DNA of 64,000 bases, from assembly GCA_030077755.1 (NCBI GenBank), contig JAQJZZ010000004.1:1550001-1614000 (forward strand), read 5' to 3'. The notes under the pieces were generated by a model. That model made no database searches, had not been told where the DNA came from, and saw nothing but the letters and a program-made list of their open reading frames with translations. Made by a program: the position numbers and the translations under genes. Below are positions 24,601-37,529 of this stretch, piece by piece; the first letter of the stretch is position 1; every line of letters starts with the position of its first letter. Origin of the DNA: Filosporella fistucella (lineage: Eukaryota > Ascomycota > Leotiomycetes > Helotiales).

Positions 24601-25167
24601 TATACTCAGTGTGAAAAGAACCCCAAGAATTTCGGGCCATTGTGCCTCTATTTGATGTCAGCCTGCCTCCTACCCAGTTTTACATCGCATTCCATCCGAG
24701 GTACGTACTGCTGTCAGAATACTCCCTGGCGATCTCTGCCACGGCGTCTCCGATCTTATTTCTAACTGCATTTGTTGTTTCTGAGCCCAAAGCCTCCAAG
24801 AGCTTCTGTCTAATTGCATATCCTTGTTCCTGTGGTAAAGCGAGGAAAAGTTCCACGGTCTGGTCGTTGGGAAGCTTGCGGCTCTTCGAAGCTATCCTAC
24901 GAAATATTACGGCTGCGAATGACCGAGTCTATGGGATGAGTGGATTAGCGTAATACACAAAAAGTGGTAGAAGAGAATACTGACAGTAGGGTCGTTGGAT
25001 CCTTGTATTTGTTCAACCAGGCCCATCAACAGCATCTCGGGCTTTGTGGCGGTCCAGTTGTTTGCCAAATGCTCCTCGGCCTGAGATCGCACCGTATTAT
25101 CGGAAGATTGCAGCGCATCAAGAAGCTGAACGAGCTCATTATGCACATCGATTGGGAGGACCGACAT
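21623..25167 (-). CDS. pse1: Importin beta-3 / karyopherin Kap121 (Pse1)
   Basis: Six exons (minus): 25167-24985, 24928-24709, 24647-24472, 24427-23996, 23949-21878, 21830-21623; 1096 residues, close to the 1089 of yeast Pse1. All phases close. Introns are 56, 61, 44, 46 and 47 nt; intron 1 uses the non-consensus donor GTCAGT. The whole protein is HEAT repeats; recognisable family text includes [34 protein letters not shown] and the acidic loop EEREDGGQEEGEEESED. It binds Ran-GTP and imports ribosomal proteins, histones and transcription factors through nuclear pores. The start at MSVLPIDVHNELVQLL matches family N-termini; an upstream in-frame ATG in MRILSYRRP is probably untranslated leader. 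Confidence 0.92.
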
Positions 25168-26742
25168 CTTTGTGGTACTTCGAGGCCGTCTGTATGAGAG
25201 TATGCGCACAATGCGGTTGAGCCGATCGAAGAGAATGGGCTTCTTGATTAATAGTGCTATGCGGATTTTTCACCGTAATTAACACTTCACCAGCGGGTGA
25301 ATATCGCAGATGAGGTAGAAGAATGTTTGAAAGTTGTGTCGCGACTCAAGAGGGGGGTTTTGAGAAAGGTCCCCTTGTAGGTCGAGTCGCGCGGTGAAGC
25401 GGCTTGCGGGTGATTTTCTGGAGCCAAAAGTTCACAGAATTCTCATGGCCGAACAGGATTGTAGATAGCAGGTAGAGGGTAACAGAGTGACGAGGTGTGA
25501 ATCGAATCGACGTGGAAATGTTCGTCGTGTTTTGGTGAATTCAGATTCAGACAGAACGCGTAGTGGGGTGTGCCAACACAAAATTATCAAAAGTCAGATG
25601 CCACAAACGATGATTGGTTCCGGCTGGTCGATCGCAAGCAGCCGAGCTAACGAGGAGTCGAACTGGTTCTGGACTTGGAGTTGCAAATAATCCAAGAACT
25701 GCTTCACTTCGTCAATAGCACATTTTGTACAATGTTCCAACAATTCCAAGTTTTGTGGTTTCGGTAATTTTATCTGATATATTTTCCTCCGTAAAAGGTG
25801 AGGATACTCAATCACATATCCTTTGCGACTTCTGCAGGTCGTTGAAGTCGGATCTTCCTAGTCACATTCCAGATATAGCGGAGTGACCAACACAAAGGAA
25901 ATTCAAATAGTGGATTCGGATCAGTATAGTTCTTGATCAATTTCATTCACTGTCCCAAAGTTGCCCGTACTCTTCTATCATGCATTCAATGACTTTTCTA
26001 TTGCCAAAACGATGAAAGCCCTCTCCCGTGCACGAGAAGTGCACCCACCACAACGATGGTCTCCTCCTTTGGGATTACCATCATTGGTGGAGCAAGCTTC
26101 CAAAGTTGCTATTCCTATACTTTGCTTTGCAAGACAAAGGAAAAGAGACAAAGGCTGTTGCATTAATTACTACAAGACCAAGAGGGCCTTGAATTGCTCT
26201 CAACAAGTCAATATGCTGAAAGGAATCGGCCACACATGTTGAAATTCCACTCTAAGGAACTCAACAATGATACGGCTTTTGAATTGTTATCTACCCGTGG
26301 GGCTGTAAGGGTTGGCTTTCACAAATTGTTACAAAAAATATCCCACTATTCTAACTATTTTCAGGTCCAGTCCAACACCAGACTAATAGTCTATCCCATC
26401 TGAACTGGCTGAAAAGACCAAGTTAAACCGTAAGCTGGTTCTCTGATCAGGATAGCTTATCAACCATGACCTTCCATCTCTTAACTTCTCGTTCCTGAAA
26501 CCGGATGTAGCAAGACGTAGTACGACTTCCACAAAATCAGGAGCTTTTGACGTCACGTGTAGAATCACCCCGCCTCCACACACCGGCTTAATATGAGGAG
26601 GATCGCGATCTCCCGTCTTTGGTAGATACTCTTCCACCATTGTTAAACAACACCAACTCCAGTCCAGACACAAGTTCGACTACAGCAGAACCAACCTCTA
26701 AGAATCTACGAACAAAATAGGCATCAACAAACATATCCTGAG
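25168..26742. other. Intergenic between divergent housekeeping genes
   Basis: About 1.6 kb between the importin start (minus) and the Sds23-like start (plus). No coding domain, tRNA or clear repeat was found. It should contain both promoters. Confidence 0.5.
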
Positions 26743-28320
26743 ATGGCAGACCAACAACCAATCCATGACCCCCCTGGACGCAAGAGTACATCTAGCCCTG
26801 CAAACAATGGAGCTACAATCAGCCATCGATCATCCTTTGCAGATAATATGAGACATTCTCCACGTTCCCAGCGCCATCCATCCTTTACACAAGCAGCAGT
26901 TCAAGAGCTTCTCAATCATCCACCAGCCGCCAAGACCGGCGACCCAAGATTTGTTGGTAGAGATTGGAGACAGATACGCGTTGGCGAGTTGGTTGGCAAG
27001 AGTGATGTGAAATGGGCTGAGCTCGATACTCCGGTTGAACAAGCTACGAAAGTACGAGCCCTCCTGCTGAGTACAAAATGCGTACTGACAGCTACAGGCA
27101 TTAATCGAACAAGGTCCTCCTAATGTTATTCTTATCCGCGAAAATACCAGTGCTACTAGCGCATGCGCGACATTCGATTACAGTGACCTTAATGCCTACC
27201 TTTTGATGGTTGTGGGACTAGCAAGTCCAGAAGACGGACAATTGGAAAATTACGATGCGCTCGCAAAGAAAGCGCGCGAGCAGGTCCCAATTCCATTAGG
27301 GGATGTATTAACATTGGCAAAGAAAGCGCCTCTGGTTACGTTATCGGAATCAGAAGACTTGTCAAAAGCAATTGAGCACTTTGGAAGTGGCGTACACCGA
27401 ATCCTGGTCTGTAAGGATGGCAAAACGGATGTTGTAGGCATTCTGAGTCAAGTGAAGCTGGTTAGGTTTTTGTGGGATAATGGTAGCAGCTTTCCTGCGA
27501 TAGATGCTCTATATCCGATGGTTTTGAAGGATTTGGGAATTGGAACTCCACAAACAATTGCCATCAAGTAGGTTCCCTTCTCCCTTCTGGTGAAAATTGC
27601 TAACAAGAACAAGTGGTGATAGGAGTCTATCAGATGCCCTGCAAGTGATGAACAATGAAGGTCTGACTAGCATTGCTGTCTTGGATAATGCCCAAAACGT
27701 TGTTGGAAATATTTCCACAGCAGATGTCAAGCTGCTCACCAACACGAGTAGCTTGCCATTATTAAAATCCACATGCATCCACTTCATTTCTGTTATTCTC
27801 ACCGAGCGAGGGATTGGTGATGGGAAAGACTCATTCCCGGGTATGCTTTCATGTTTGGCGCCTAAATGCAAGCCGTTTCTAATGCTCCATAGTATTCCAC
27901 GTCAATCCTTATTCTACCCTCGCCCATACTGTGGCAAAGCTCGTTGCTACCCGCTCGCATAGAATGTGGGTAGTTGAAGCTGCTTCTCCTTCTCCTTCTC
28001 TACCAGCCACTCCTCTCGCAACCCCAGCTGTCTCCCACGCGGTTATATCTTCCCCGCCAGGTTCCATGCCAGCTTCACCATCCCTTCAACACGCCTTCCC
28101 AGCTTCTGTATCCGCAGCGGCCTTACCTGGGGCACGCATATCTGGCCGTCTCACGGGTGTCATATCTCTTACCGATATCCTGAACCTGTTCGCCCGCCAG
28201 TCTGGTCTCAATCCGCTCAGTCCGAACGACTCGCGATCACGTAGGCGGCGCAGCTCAAGCAGTTCCGTGAGACCAAGTATCGATTCTGCCAGAGGCTCAA
28301 GTGTAGATTTGCGAAGATAG
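26743..28320 (+). CDS. sds23: Sds23/Sds24-type protein with four CBS domains
   Basis: Exons 26743-27051, 27098-27567, 27614-27840, 27893-28320; 477 residues, all phases closing. Introns are 46, 46 and 52 nt; intron 2 uses GTAGGT and an ACAAG acceptor. After a Ser/Pro-rich N-terminus, tandem CBS repeats run from about residue 80 to 400 (e.g. [47 protein letters not shown]...[13 protein letters not shown]). The last repeat is split by a Ser/Pro/Ala insertion of about 60 residues. Fission-yeast Sds23 inhibits PP2A/PP6-type phosphatases and links nutrient state to the cell cycle; CBS pairs bind adenine nucleotides. The C-terminus is Arg/Ser-rich. Confidence 0.9.
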
Positions 28321-29049
28321 AGATGGTGGAACGTGCTGGGATGGCTCTTTGAAAAGCAGTTCTAAAGATAGGCGTTTGGAGCAATGCATTTGGGAGATTA
28401 CGGGAGTTTAAGCATGAGATATGAAAGATCAGACGATGCAATGGGTTTCACTGGGCTAGGATGCGTATCAGACTCTGTTTATTAGGGAATAGGGAGGTCT
28501 CTTCATGCTGAATAGCAGCGCAGTTTTACATAGAATGAATATTTTTCAACAGCTATTCTCTTCATTAGCTATAAATGTGGTGATCTCATATTTTCTGAAT
28601 GAATATGGTATTTCTTAAGTGCAGGTAATGTACATGACGTGGCTAGTAGGCATCCGTTAAATCAACCTTCAAGCTTCACTCATTATTTAAACATGCAAGA
28701 AAAGTACAAATCCAGATGCAATTATGATAATTTCTTATTTCTTCATACCCACTTGGTACTTGTATAACCCAACAAAAGTCCACTGGTTCTTCACAAACTA
28801 ACCTAGCTCTATAGTTCAAGCACCACACCCATGTATACCCTCAAAGGAAAGACATGAGCTCAGCTAGAACTTTGAAAATTTCTTATTCTCCAGCCTATCT
28901 TGGTACTTCTATACCCTACTGAGGTCCGTTGCTTCCTCGCACATAAACTCAACACCAAACTCCAAGTTCCGCCCATATATACACAAAGCAAAAAATCTCA
29001 ACTCACCACACACAACCATGATCTACATGAAATCTCCATTCCTTCTCCT
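28321..29049. other. Convergent intergenic region
   Basis: About 730 AT-rich bases between the 3' ends of the Sds23-like and GH76 genes. Presumably two 3' UTRs. Nothing else recognised. Confidence 0.5.
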
Positions 29050-30655
29050 CTACCCCGTAACCATAAACCCCACTCCCCCCATCAATCCTGCCAACACAAC
29101 TGCCGTCAAAATTCCCGCTCCAGCTTTATCCCCCGCCGTCGCCGGCGTAATAACCTCACTACTACTCTCACTCCCACTCTTCCCAGCATCCGCATTCCCA
29201 ACACTCGTTCCACCCGTACTATTCGTGACCAGATCCGGCGCCTCCTTAATAAGTAAACTCTGCACCACACTCAGACTACTCATCTGTTGTCCTAATCCGT
29301 AAATTCCATCCCATGTACTGTTTGCTGTCCAGTGCTCACCACACGTTACGCCATCTGTGCCGCCATCGCATTGCGCGGCTGCTGCTTGAGCAGAGGTGGT
29401 TAGAAGAGGCAGGATGTAGGATGAGGTACTGGGGATTAGTTTTGCGGTTGCAGCCATCCAACGGGAGAGGTAGGCTTTGAAGGATTGTTGGTCCGTGTCG
29501 CATGTTCCGACTGTGTTTACCGGTTCGCATGCCTGCTCGTACATTATGTTGTCTTTAAAATATATGTTTGTTGAGTTTAAGAGGCCTTCGACCCGGGTTT
29601 GCCAGAGCGAGGAACTGTTTGTCTGGTTCATTTGTTAGTTTGAAGGAAGTGCATTGGGGAGAGAACGTACGAAGTCCATCATTATTGCTGCGCCGAAGAG
29701 GTAGATTCCTTGATTGTATGAAAATTGGATTTTGTCGATCGCTGTACAGTTTTCTGTATCGCTCGTTCCATCATAAACTTTATAGTCATCTGAGATCAAT
29801 CCTATATCCTCCATCCAGTCCCATGTCTTTTCAGCCCAGTCTGCATATGTCTGATTTCCAGTATACCTCGCCAATCTGGCAGCGATGTTAAAAAAGCAGC
29901 CATTTGCAATCGAGTTCTTATATGTATATCCTGCATTCCAGGTGAAGATCTGCCATCGAAGACCACCACCACATGTACTCGTATCCCAGCGTGTAACCAT
30001 TTCGTTGAACACTGCTTGCGCTAAAGCTAGCCATTGGGGTTCTGTCGATGGTGGATTTGGATAATTCATTTCTGCTGCTGACATCGCAGCCATGCCCCAG
30101 AATCCCTGATCATCGTTTCCTTCTGTTTTAGTCTGGTTTTCAGGCATGTAATCGTTATCTGTTCCAACTTGAGAGAGCATAGCTGCTGTTACTGTGGGGT
30201 TGTATGATGTGTCGTTGGTATAATACCCTGATTCGTCGGATTAGCTTTGCTCTTGAATACTTTGATAAGAAGGTGTATATATCCTGAACAATATTTATAC
30301 ACAGGACCATTCCGGTCTAGATAATTCCCCAAACCTAAATACAGCGATTCTCAGACTGATTACTTACAGTATTCTATCATTGTCCCAAACATGGCACCCG
30401 CTTCCCACCAGTAGTAGGGTGAAGGCAAGTTGCCTGGATTGTCTCCAGTGTTGTTTCCAGTATAATATTTCATCATCCCATACGCGATTGTACTTGCGGC
30501 GCTTTTGATTGAATCTACTATTGTCAATAAATTCAACTATTATGAAGCGTCGAAGAGAACCCACCTACAGAATTAACATCCAACTCAATCCCCTCCACCA
30601 TTCCACCCATAGTAGTCGCTATTGCTCCCCATCTCAATATACTCCCACCCCTCAT
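29050..30655 (-). CDS. dcw1: GPI-anchored GH76 endo-1,6-alpha-mannosidase (Dcw1/Dfg5)
   Basis: Exons (minus) 30655-30565, 30514-30368, 30227-29671, 29622-29050; 455 residues, against 449-458 for yeast Dcw1/Dfg5. Introns 50, 140 and 48 nt. The start [16 protein letters not shown] is a short signal-like N-terminus, followed by [20 protein letters not shown]. The GH76 catalytic Asp-Asp pair is in [39 protein letters not shown] and [10 protein letters not shown] are family hallmarks. The C-terminus has a Ser/Gly spacer and a hydrophobic tail ([20 protein letters not shown]) typical of a GPI signal. The enzyme transfers GPI-anchored proteins from membrane to cell-wall glucan. Alternative acceptors were tested for intron 1; only the TAGTAG end keeps the frame. 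Confidence 0.88.
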
Positions 30656-32136
30656 CTCTCCCAATATTCTTGTCTTCTTGTCACAAGATACAATTGAATC
30701 AACTTTAATGAAATCAAAGTCTTAATCTCAACGCCACCGAGTATAAAAGTCTCAGCCAAGAAAAAGAAGCTTTTCGTAACCCAGAAAGTCCAAGAGATCT
30801 TACTTACCTTAATACCTACCACGCGCACCAGCGGCATCCGGCACAGTGGATCGCCTCGAAAAGAACCGCAGCATCTTCCTAGCAGCTCTCAAAAGTCCAA
30901 TCTGAAACTGCACAAGAATAGCATAGTAGATCTTCCGTTGGTTGCTGCCGTTGCTGGGAAGTGGAGCTTTTGCGGTGCAAAGAGATCCATTTTATCTCGT
31001 ACATACGCGTTCTCCATATTTGCTTACGCAGGTGGTACGTCATAGTTCGTGCTGTTCAATATTGCAGCGACCGATGTTCATTCACTTCAATCTTCACACT
31101 AGGAGTATACGAGATTGGAAGAGAGACGATATTGGATTGAGATATATCATGAAAGAATGGGGTCAGTAGAGGCGTATATATTTGTGTCTTGGCAAAGTGA
31201 GAAAATCGCAATGCTTGGGTGTCTTGGAAATGCTTGATTAGAGTGATGATCCCTCTGAGGGACCGATTGTGGGTCCAGATGGTACGTACCAGTGTCAGGA
31301 ACCCGAAGAGATGCCGGACGGCGAGTAAAGCGGGATGGCTATGTGACTTCGTACTGGCGCATTGATATTGTTCATAAATGGTCACCTGACAGATACTCTG
31401 TATAGCACAAATTGAGGCGCAACTTAAGCTGAGGGTGAAGCCATGCATGCAAGCATATTCAGGAATTTCAAAATTTCTATATTCTACCGCATTTCAGCAC
31501 ATCACTTACCTTATTGATGATTTATTGTTTCTGCTAATATTCATCATATCAAGGCGAAGCCCAGCCATAACTCTGCTCAGGCTCTCGAAGTTCACAAGGC
31601 TCTGGGCGAATTCTTTGTCTAACTCGGACTCAAAAGTCTTGAACATGGCTGGTTTGCCCGCTTCTTTTTCAGTATTCGCACCAGCCCGAAGAATCCTCTC
31701 AGCTAACGAGCCTCGTGCGCTGAGATTCTTCCTCAAGGCAACAACAAGTCATTGAAATGCTGGACATTGAATCCGGTTCAAAGTAGTCTCCAGCAGAAAG
31801 TAATTCTGAAATGTCGGAAAATCGAGTTTGGTGGAAACCTTCGGGGAATCGTAATGCTATTGAGTTTGCCTCTCGCACGAATTGCAGCTACTTAGAGCTT
31901 GTGCACAGTCCAGAAGGCTCCCTTATAACTCAAACTCAAGGTGTATTGATTAATGATTCTGTGCAGTTGTAATCTGAAAAGGTTTCGAAAGAGGGAAATC
32001 TAAATCGCAAGTTCACCTAGCCCAGAGGCTGGCCTCAACTATGATCAGGCGACACATACTGGGCTCTTGCAAGAGAGTCAGACTTCAAGGGCAGCACACA
32101 ACAGATTGCGCATATTGTTAGTCCACACGAGTTGCT
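30656..32136. other. Intergenic; one possible decayed coding fragment
   Basis: About 1.5 kb with no complete gene. A minus-strand frame at 31506-31750 reads like protein (ARGSLAERILRAGANTEKEA, similar in style to an ankyrin-type repeat) and ends before a possible GTAAGT donor, but no start or neighbouring exon was found. It may be a relic. Confidence 0.35.
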
Positions 32137-33529
32137 TTGCCCGACTTGTTCTCAGAGGCAGTAATTATATTCGCGACATGCAAAGTCAAATATCCGACAG
32201 ATAATGTAGAGTTATCATATACCCAGAACGTATCCAACATTATCAAAAGTCGCTTTGGACTGCCAAACTACTACTTGACAGGTATCAACCAAGATCATCT
32301 CGCTCGTACTGGTAAATTCACAAGTGCTACAAGCAAGGAGCCACTACTTGGTGCTTCTATCTTCCAAATCTTAGGAACTACTCCTAATAAAAGTATAGGT
32401 CGTATCTTCAAGCTTGCACTCGGCAGACAAAAGTTTTACCTGTTTCGATCTCGTACTTTCCCAAAACGAATGTGACTTACGGCCTTGTCTTGGCTCGAGA
32501 CTGTGCAGCCATTCTGCAACCACTCCTCTGTAGAACAGAGTTTCGCAGTGACCAAAACCCAAATTTGATGACGTACCCACTACGTTTACCTATCATCGTA
32601 ATCCAAAAAGAAATTGGACTGACTACTGTCCGCATTCATGAGTGGAACAGCGCTATAAAATGACCTAGAGGAGGTAATGGGTCAGCACGATTCTTTCAGC
32701 CGGCCCATGGGTAATCCCTTAGATATGGATTTCACGAAGGCAACAGTGAAACTCAATCATCTCAGTAAGAAGGTTGGCATTGATATTCTCAATTTAGAAT
32801 ATGTGAAACTCTCACTCGATACTATTGAGTCCTGGAATTTGAAGAGGGACAGTGTTGTGGAAGAACTATTGATCGAACGTGTACGAGAAGTAGACCAGGC
32901 AAGGAAGGAAAAGTGGATACTTATGAGAGACGAGTGTCAGTCTCTCCTTCTACTTGCCCATCGTGAAGAGAAGAGAATTGGTATTTTATTGCAAGCGGTT
33001 TGTTTTCTCATCAAAGTCAAAATTACTAGAATACTACGCAAGACACTGACTGGCTTCAAAGCTATACCAATTCATGGCACAAAAAGATACAAAGCTGAGT
33101 CTCGAACTCACCTTGAGCTCAGCAACAATCGCAAAAGCAAGCAAAGATGACAGTGCGATCATGCGACAAATTGCTATCGAAACCAAGAGAGACAGCACAG
33201 CAATGAAGACACTTGCTCTTCTAGGCATATTCTTCCTTCCAGGCACGGCTGTTGCTGTAAATACTTCGTTCATTCAACGTGAATTGCGGCTGATGGGAGA
33301 CTTCTAGGCTATATTTGCTATGCCGGTTTTTAATTGGGATGGCGACGCGGTGCCTTTCATCAAGAAGGGATTTTGGTATTACTGGGCTATCACTCTACCA
33401 CTGACGATTCTTGTTCTGATATCTTGGGGTATGGCTATGCTACTTCCATGGAGATTATGGATACCAAATATTTTCGAGAATCCTCGCGCAAGAGTTTCCG
33501 ACATGGAGATGACAGACGCAGGGGCATGA
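32137..33529 (+). pseudogene. CorA-like/DUF membrane protein gene with two frameshifts
   Basis: The 3' part is clean: exons 32677-32997, 33062-33256, 33308-33529 give 245 residues with two C-terminal membrane helices (KTLALLGIFFLPGTAVA and FWYYWAITLPLTILVLISWG), preceded by a helical stretch. This is the layout of fungal proteins related to CorA Mg2+ channels. Upstream, clearly related coding sequence continues but out of frame: one shift in the A-run at 32657-32660 (adding one base would join HEWNSAIK to NDLEEVMGQHD), another near 32460 before TNVTYGLVLARDCA. No GT-AG intron explains either. The gene is either decaying or carries assembly errors; a shorter protein from 32677 may still be made. 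Confidence 0.55.
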
Positions 33530-33906
33530 ACGAGGGCCATGTATGGTGTTGTGCAAGCAGAGATAGTTGAAACATTTGCTTCCATAATGATATTTACAAT
33601 ATTCTCTAGAATTTGATCTACACACTCCTATTATTCTATCTATTGCAATTCTAAACGGGCTGTCAACCTTTCACAAACATCGACAAGTTAGATATCTCAA
33701 ATTCTTCAAGTCCCCGCTTTTCCGCCCCTGAGTTAAGCGAGACGTACTGGAGGAAACGAGGACTGAATCTCACAGCAAGGCAAAGATTTCATATTCTATA
33801 TGTCCAACCGTTTTTGGAATTACTCTTATTTCTAAAACACATAGATGGAGCTTTCAGCCCTATGAAGACCAACTCGCTGGGCCTGCTTCCACATTTACCA
33901 AAGGGC
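33530..33906. other. Convergent intergenic region
   Basis: Short spacer between the CorA-like gene end and the secreted-protein stop. Nothing recognised. Confidence 0.5.
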
Positions 33907-34530
33907 TCAGACAGGCGCGTGAACAATCTTGATGAGGATATTCGTCGGCTTGCCTTTTCCAGCAATGTACCCTGGGTCAGAGTAAGCTGGATTTGACGTA
34001 TTCACAATGACACCTCTCATTCCACCCTTGGTTCCACAGGCTCCAAGAAGAGAGGCTGCGAGTTGCGCTGGCGTGGGGTTCAGGCCTCCATCGATGGTGT
34101 TGGCGATGTCTTCGAATAGTACTGAGGAGTTGGTGCGTGGGCTGATGTGTTTTGCAAGAGACATAACCGTCTCGCCGAATGCGAGTGGAAGTTGCCATTC
34201 CTCGCAGTCGGTGGATGGGGGCACTGGATAGGATGTGAGTCAATGTTTTTTGAACCCAAATTTTTCCAAATTTGAAATAGTGGCATTTAACTCACTCGTC
34301 CAGAAAGCTTTAGGTGTACCAGCATTCTCTGTTGCGATATTGCGCAAGTAAGTTGCGGCATAGGCCACATCATCTACGTTAACGTTTTGTGCTGTGCCTC
34401 CATTGGTACCGAAGCAGACGAGAGCGGCAGTCTCACCACATGCTCGTTTATCGAGATATGGTTGGAGAGGTGCCGATGCTGCGCTGCTGAGACCAGCCGC
34501 AAGGAGAGGATAGAAGAGATTGACGAGCAT
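33907..34530 (-). CDS. Small secreted protein with Kex2-type propeptide site
   Basis: Exons (minus) 34530-34296 and 34223-33907; 183 residues. The 72-nt intron has donor GTGAGT and acceptor ATCCAG. The start MLVNLFYPLLAAGLSSAASA is a typical signal peptide; a dibasic KR follows eight residues later (PLQPYLDKR), a likely Kex2 cleavage, leaving a mature protein beginning ACGETAALVCFGTNGG. The mature part has cysteines at ACGE, LVCFG, DCEEW and LGACGT, consistent with two disulfides, and no membrane segment. No enzyme family is recognised. Size, secretion and cysteines would fit a fungal effector-like or cell-wall protein, but function is not known. Confidence 0.75.
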
Positions 34531-35678
34531 TATGGGAGTGTTGGATCCAAAAAAAAATGTCAAAGAATTAAGCAAGTCTTTTAGTGGGTTTTTCAAATTA
34601 GGTTCTCTTATTTCCTGTCATTCTCGAAGAAGATAGTATCAAAGCCTTACTTATAGAGAGGAGGTAATTTTTTACCAGATACTGCGCCATATGACACGAC
34701 GCAGCTACCTATTTTTTTGCAGAAAGGGTAGGATTCTCAGTCCTTCTTGCAAGGTTCTACAAATTTCCGCTCATCTGATATGTAGGCAGACATTCAATTT
34801 CAACTGCAGGTACGACCTTACTGCGCCCCTTCTCTACTTCACTGATAAATGATGCACATGTCGGGCGTAGAACTCTAGCGCTTATACATCGTGTGTTCAA
34901 CTTCAAAATCACATGTTTGAATCAGCTCGCATAGCAGTGTAGGGTTACAACAATTTAATAAGGTACGAGATTTCTCGTTACATTGACCAGGACATCCGAG
35001 GTGCATGCAGCTGTTCCTGCATATTTAGGCAAAATGAATCCAGAATTCGTAATGTAGATTTCAATTTGCAATTCACTGTGCCTCAATATAGCTGCTCTTC
35101 GAAAAGCTTTGCAATTGCAAAACGCATGTTCTGAAGGGCATGAGGCTTTGAAGCCATGGGAACCTTGTTGCATCGTCAGCCGTTCTAAAAGTCATGTATG
35201 GGACCAGATTAGGAAGACACGCTGATACCGAGTAGTATACATTTCATGAAATGCACATCATTGGTATGCTCGTGTCATTTAATATCGCGGTAATGAATCA
35301 AATTTGTCTGCAATTCTGGCACTGTTACATCTGACGGTTACTAGGCCTATTCTGGTGCTCTCTCTCGGACAAACTCATCATAGGCAGCATGAGCTAGGGG
35401 AATATATTGCAGAATTCTCAGGAATCACCTCCAGGATAATGCTGACGAGCGGTTAACATGAATTTCCTAAAAGAGAACGAGAATGCGAGGTTAGGCCCCC
35501 ATATATTTCGAAGTTCACGCTCCGCCAAGCCTGCCCCAGGTATTGTAGTGTAGCTTTCGCGATAGACTCAAGTATTTTTACGAGTTGTCAAGCTGCAAGT
35601 AAGATTTTAGTGCTTTGAATTACAGCCCTATTTGCGATACCGGAGACTTTGTAGATGTCAAGCTTGGAAGGGTACATT
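34531..35678. other. Intergenic, no gene seen
   Basis: About 1.1 kb of AT-rich DNA between two minus-strand genes. Open frames are short and without domain signal. Confidence 0.5.
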
Positions 35679-37529
35679 CTATGAAGCCTTGAATATTGTG
35701 TGCTGGAACAGCTCGACATCATCCCTTTCCCACTCACCCAGAGATTCCAAAACCAGCGAGGCATTGCCCTCGTCATCAAGAGGTCGCCATATTCGCCAAT
35801 AACTCCAGCACATGTTGATAAACTGCAGGTGGGGGGCGGCATTCGCCAGTTTCTCAGCCTCAGTTTTATGCAGCTGTTCTGCAGTGTCAGTCCTACCGTG
35901 AACCGATACATGTAGGTTGATGGCGATCTGGGTCAACTTTGGCAATTTCTCGGCCACATCCTGGACCATGGACAAGTGACCAAAGGTTCCATCTGTTGGA
36001 TGTTTCGGTAGGTGTACTGCCAGGCCTTCTAATGTTTCCGAGTTGCTGGACACTAAGTTATCTAGGACTTCCGATATCTCATCCTCATCACTGCTTTTAA
36101 AATCGAGGTCCATCATGCGGACATGCAATGGCAAGCCTGGATAGTCGGGGTCCTCAGTGAGAATTTGAGCCATCTCGTAGTCTCCTAGGTCACAACATTC
36201 AAACGAAATAGCAAGTTGGCGCGTCCAATTCGCATCGGTATTCTTGCACAGTGCTTCAAAAACATCCCCTCGTAGCTGATAGGCCGTGAAACGACGCAAA
36301 TTACGGGAAGTAGGCGAGAGAAAAGTATCGAAGGCAATGCCGCTATCCTCATCTTCGTCGTACATCCAGTGGTAGACAGATACTCCCTCAACACATGCAT
36401 TTTGTACATGTATCTCTTCTAAGTGAGACAGATCGGTGAGTTTCTGAAGAGAGGATGCTTTTTTCGGATAAATGGCAGTGCCACATCGAAGGGATTTAAG
36501 TTGAAGTGGCGAAGCACCGGCCGATCCATATTCATCACAAAGATGATCAAAAAAGTCGTCATAGGCTGCGGTATTCTTATGGTGATAATCTCGAGCAACG
36601 GTTTCAACGGATAGAGAGAGGCCAAGCTTGCGGAGGCCGGGTGAGCTTATGAGAATCTTCACCAGTGTTCTTCTCCACTTAGAAAGGTCATCATGAATAT
36701 TATTAAACGTGACTTCCTCTAAATTTGTGAATGCCGAGAAGTCCTGAGTTCTGAACAGTGTCCGTGCTTCTCGGCTCCCCTCGTCATCCTGATCCTCTTC
36801 GTCAGCGATAGCGAGACCAAGTAGCCTCTCTTGTATTTCTGCTGGGTATTCAACCTGTATCGATTTCAATTTATTGCAAAATTGGTGAAGTAACTGGACT
36901 GTTCGAGTTGCTAGTGCGATGCCAATCCATCTGTCCCTGCATTAGTATGAGTTTCTTTGGAACTTTAATGAAAAGATCATATGGCACTTACGTGAACGCT
37001 TCTAGATTTCTTATTTCTACTAGAAATTGCTGGACAAGCTCATTCACTGCATGTGGGGAGCTCCAGTGCTGCGCACCTTCTGTGATAGTCAATCTTCTGA
37101 TGTGGGTGAGATGTGCGTTGCCGAGAAGGCCCTTCAATTCGTTGTTGCTGCTGATGTGAACATGACGATATAGACGTGATGAGAACTCGACATTGAATCG
37201 GCGGTTGACAAGGCACAGGTTGTAGAGAAGTCGTTCACTTTGAATCTGCTCAAACGGTCAGTGAAATCTCCAATCACTTCAATAACGGGCTGCCATCTGG
37301 AGCCAGGTTCTTGTTTGGCGCAGTAAATGGAAGCATGGGTAGCTTGAAGCAGAGATAACTCGAAGTATAGGTAACTCACATTTTCACTCAAGCATCGCAA
37401 CGCATCATTAGAGCACACAAAATTCAATACGCTGGAAGGCATGTTGTTGATGGTGAAGTTGGCAGAATCGATAGGGGTGTTTGAGTTGCTTGCCTGTGGT
37501 GAATTTAGCCGGGGAAGAGCCCGCTGCAT
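35679..37529 (-). CDS. F-box-like protein with leucine-rich-repeat-like C-terminus
   Basis: Exons (minus) 37529-37380, 37245-36992, 36936-35679; 553 residues. Introns 134 and 55 nt with donors GTGAGT and GTAAGT; phases close. After splicing, residues 30-70 read like an F-box helix bundle (MPSSVLNFVCSNDALRC, then SERLLYNLCLVNRRFN), the second half being especially typical. The remaining 480 residues contain leucine-rich repeat-like strands (TNLEEVTFNNIHDDLSKW, LRKLGLSLSVE, LSHLEEIHVQNACVEG). F-box proteins recruit substrates to SCF ubiquitin ligases through Skp1; the target is unknown. The start could instead be the ATG at 37442, directly before the F-box. Confidence 0.72.

Noticed and set aside
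31056..31448. 130-codon minus-strand frame
   Set aside because: Composition and content do not look like protein; no start context or family signal.
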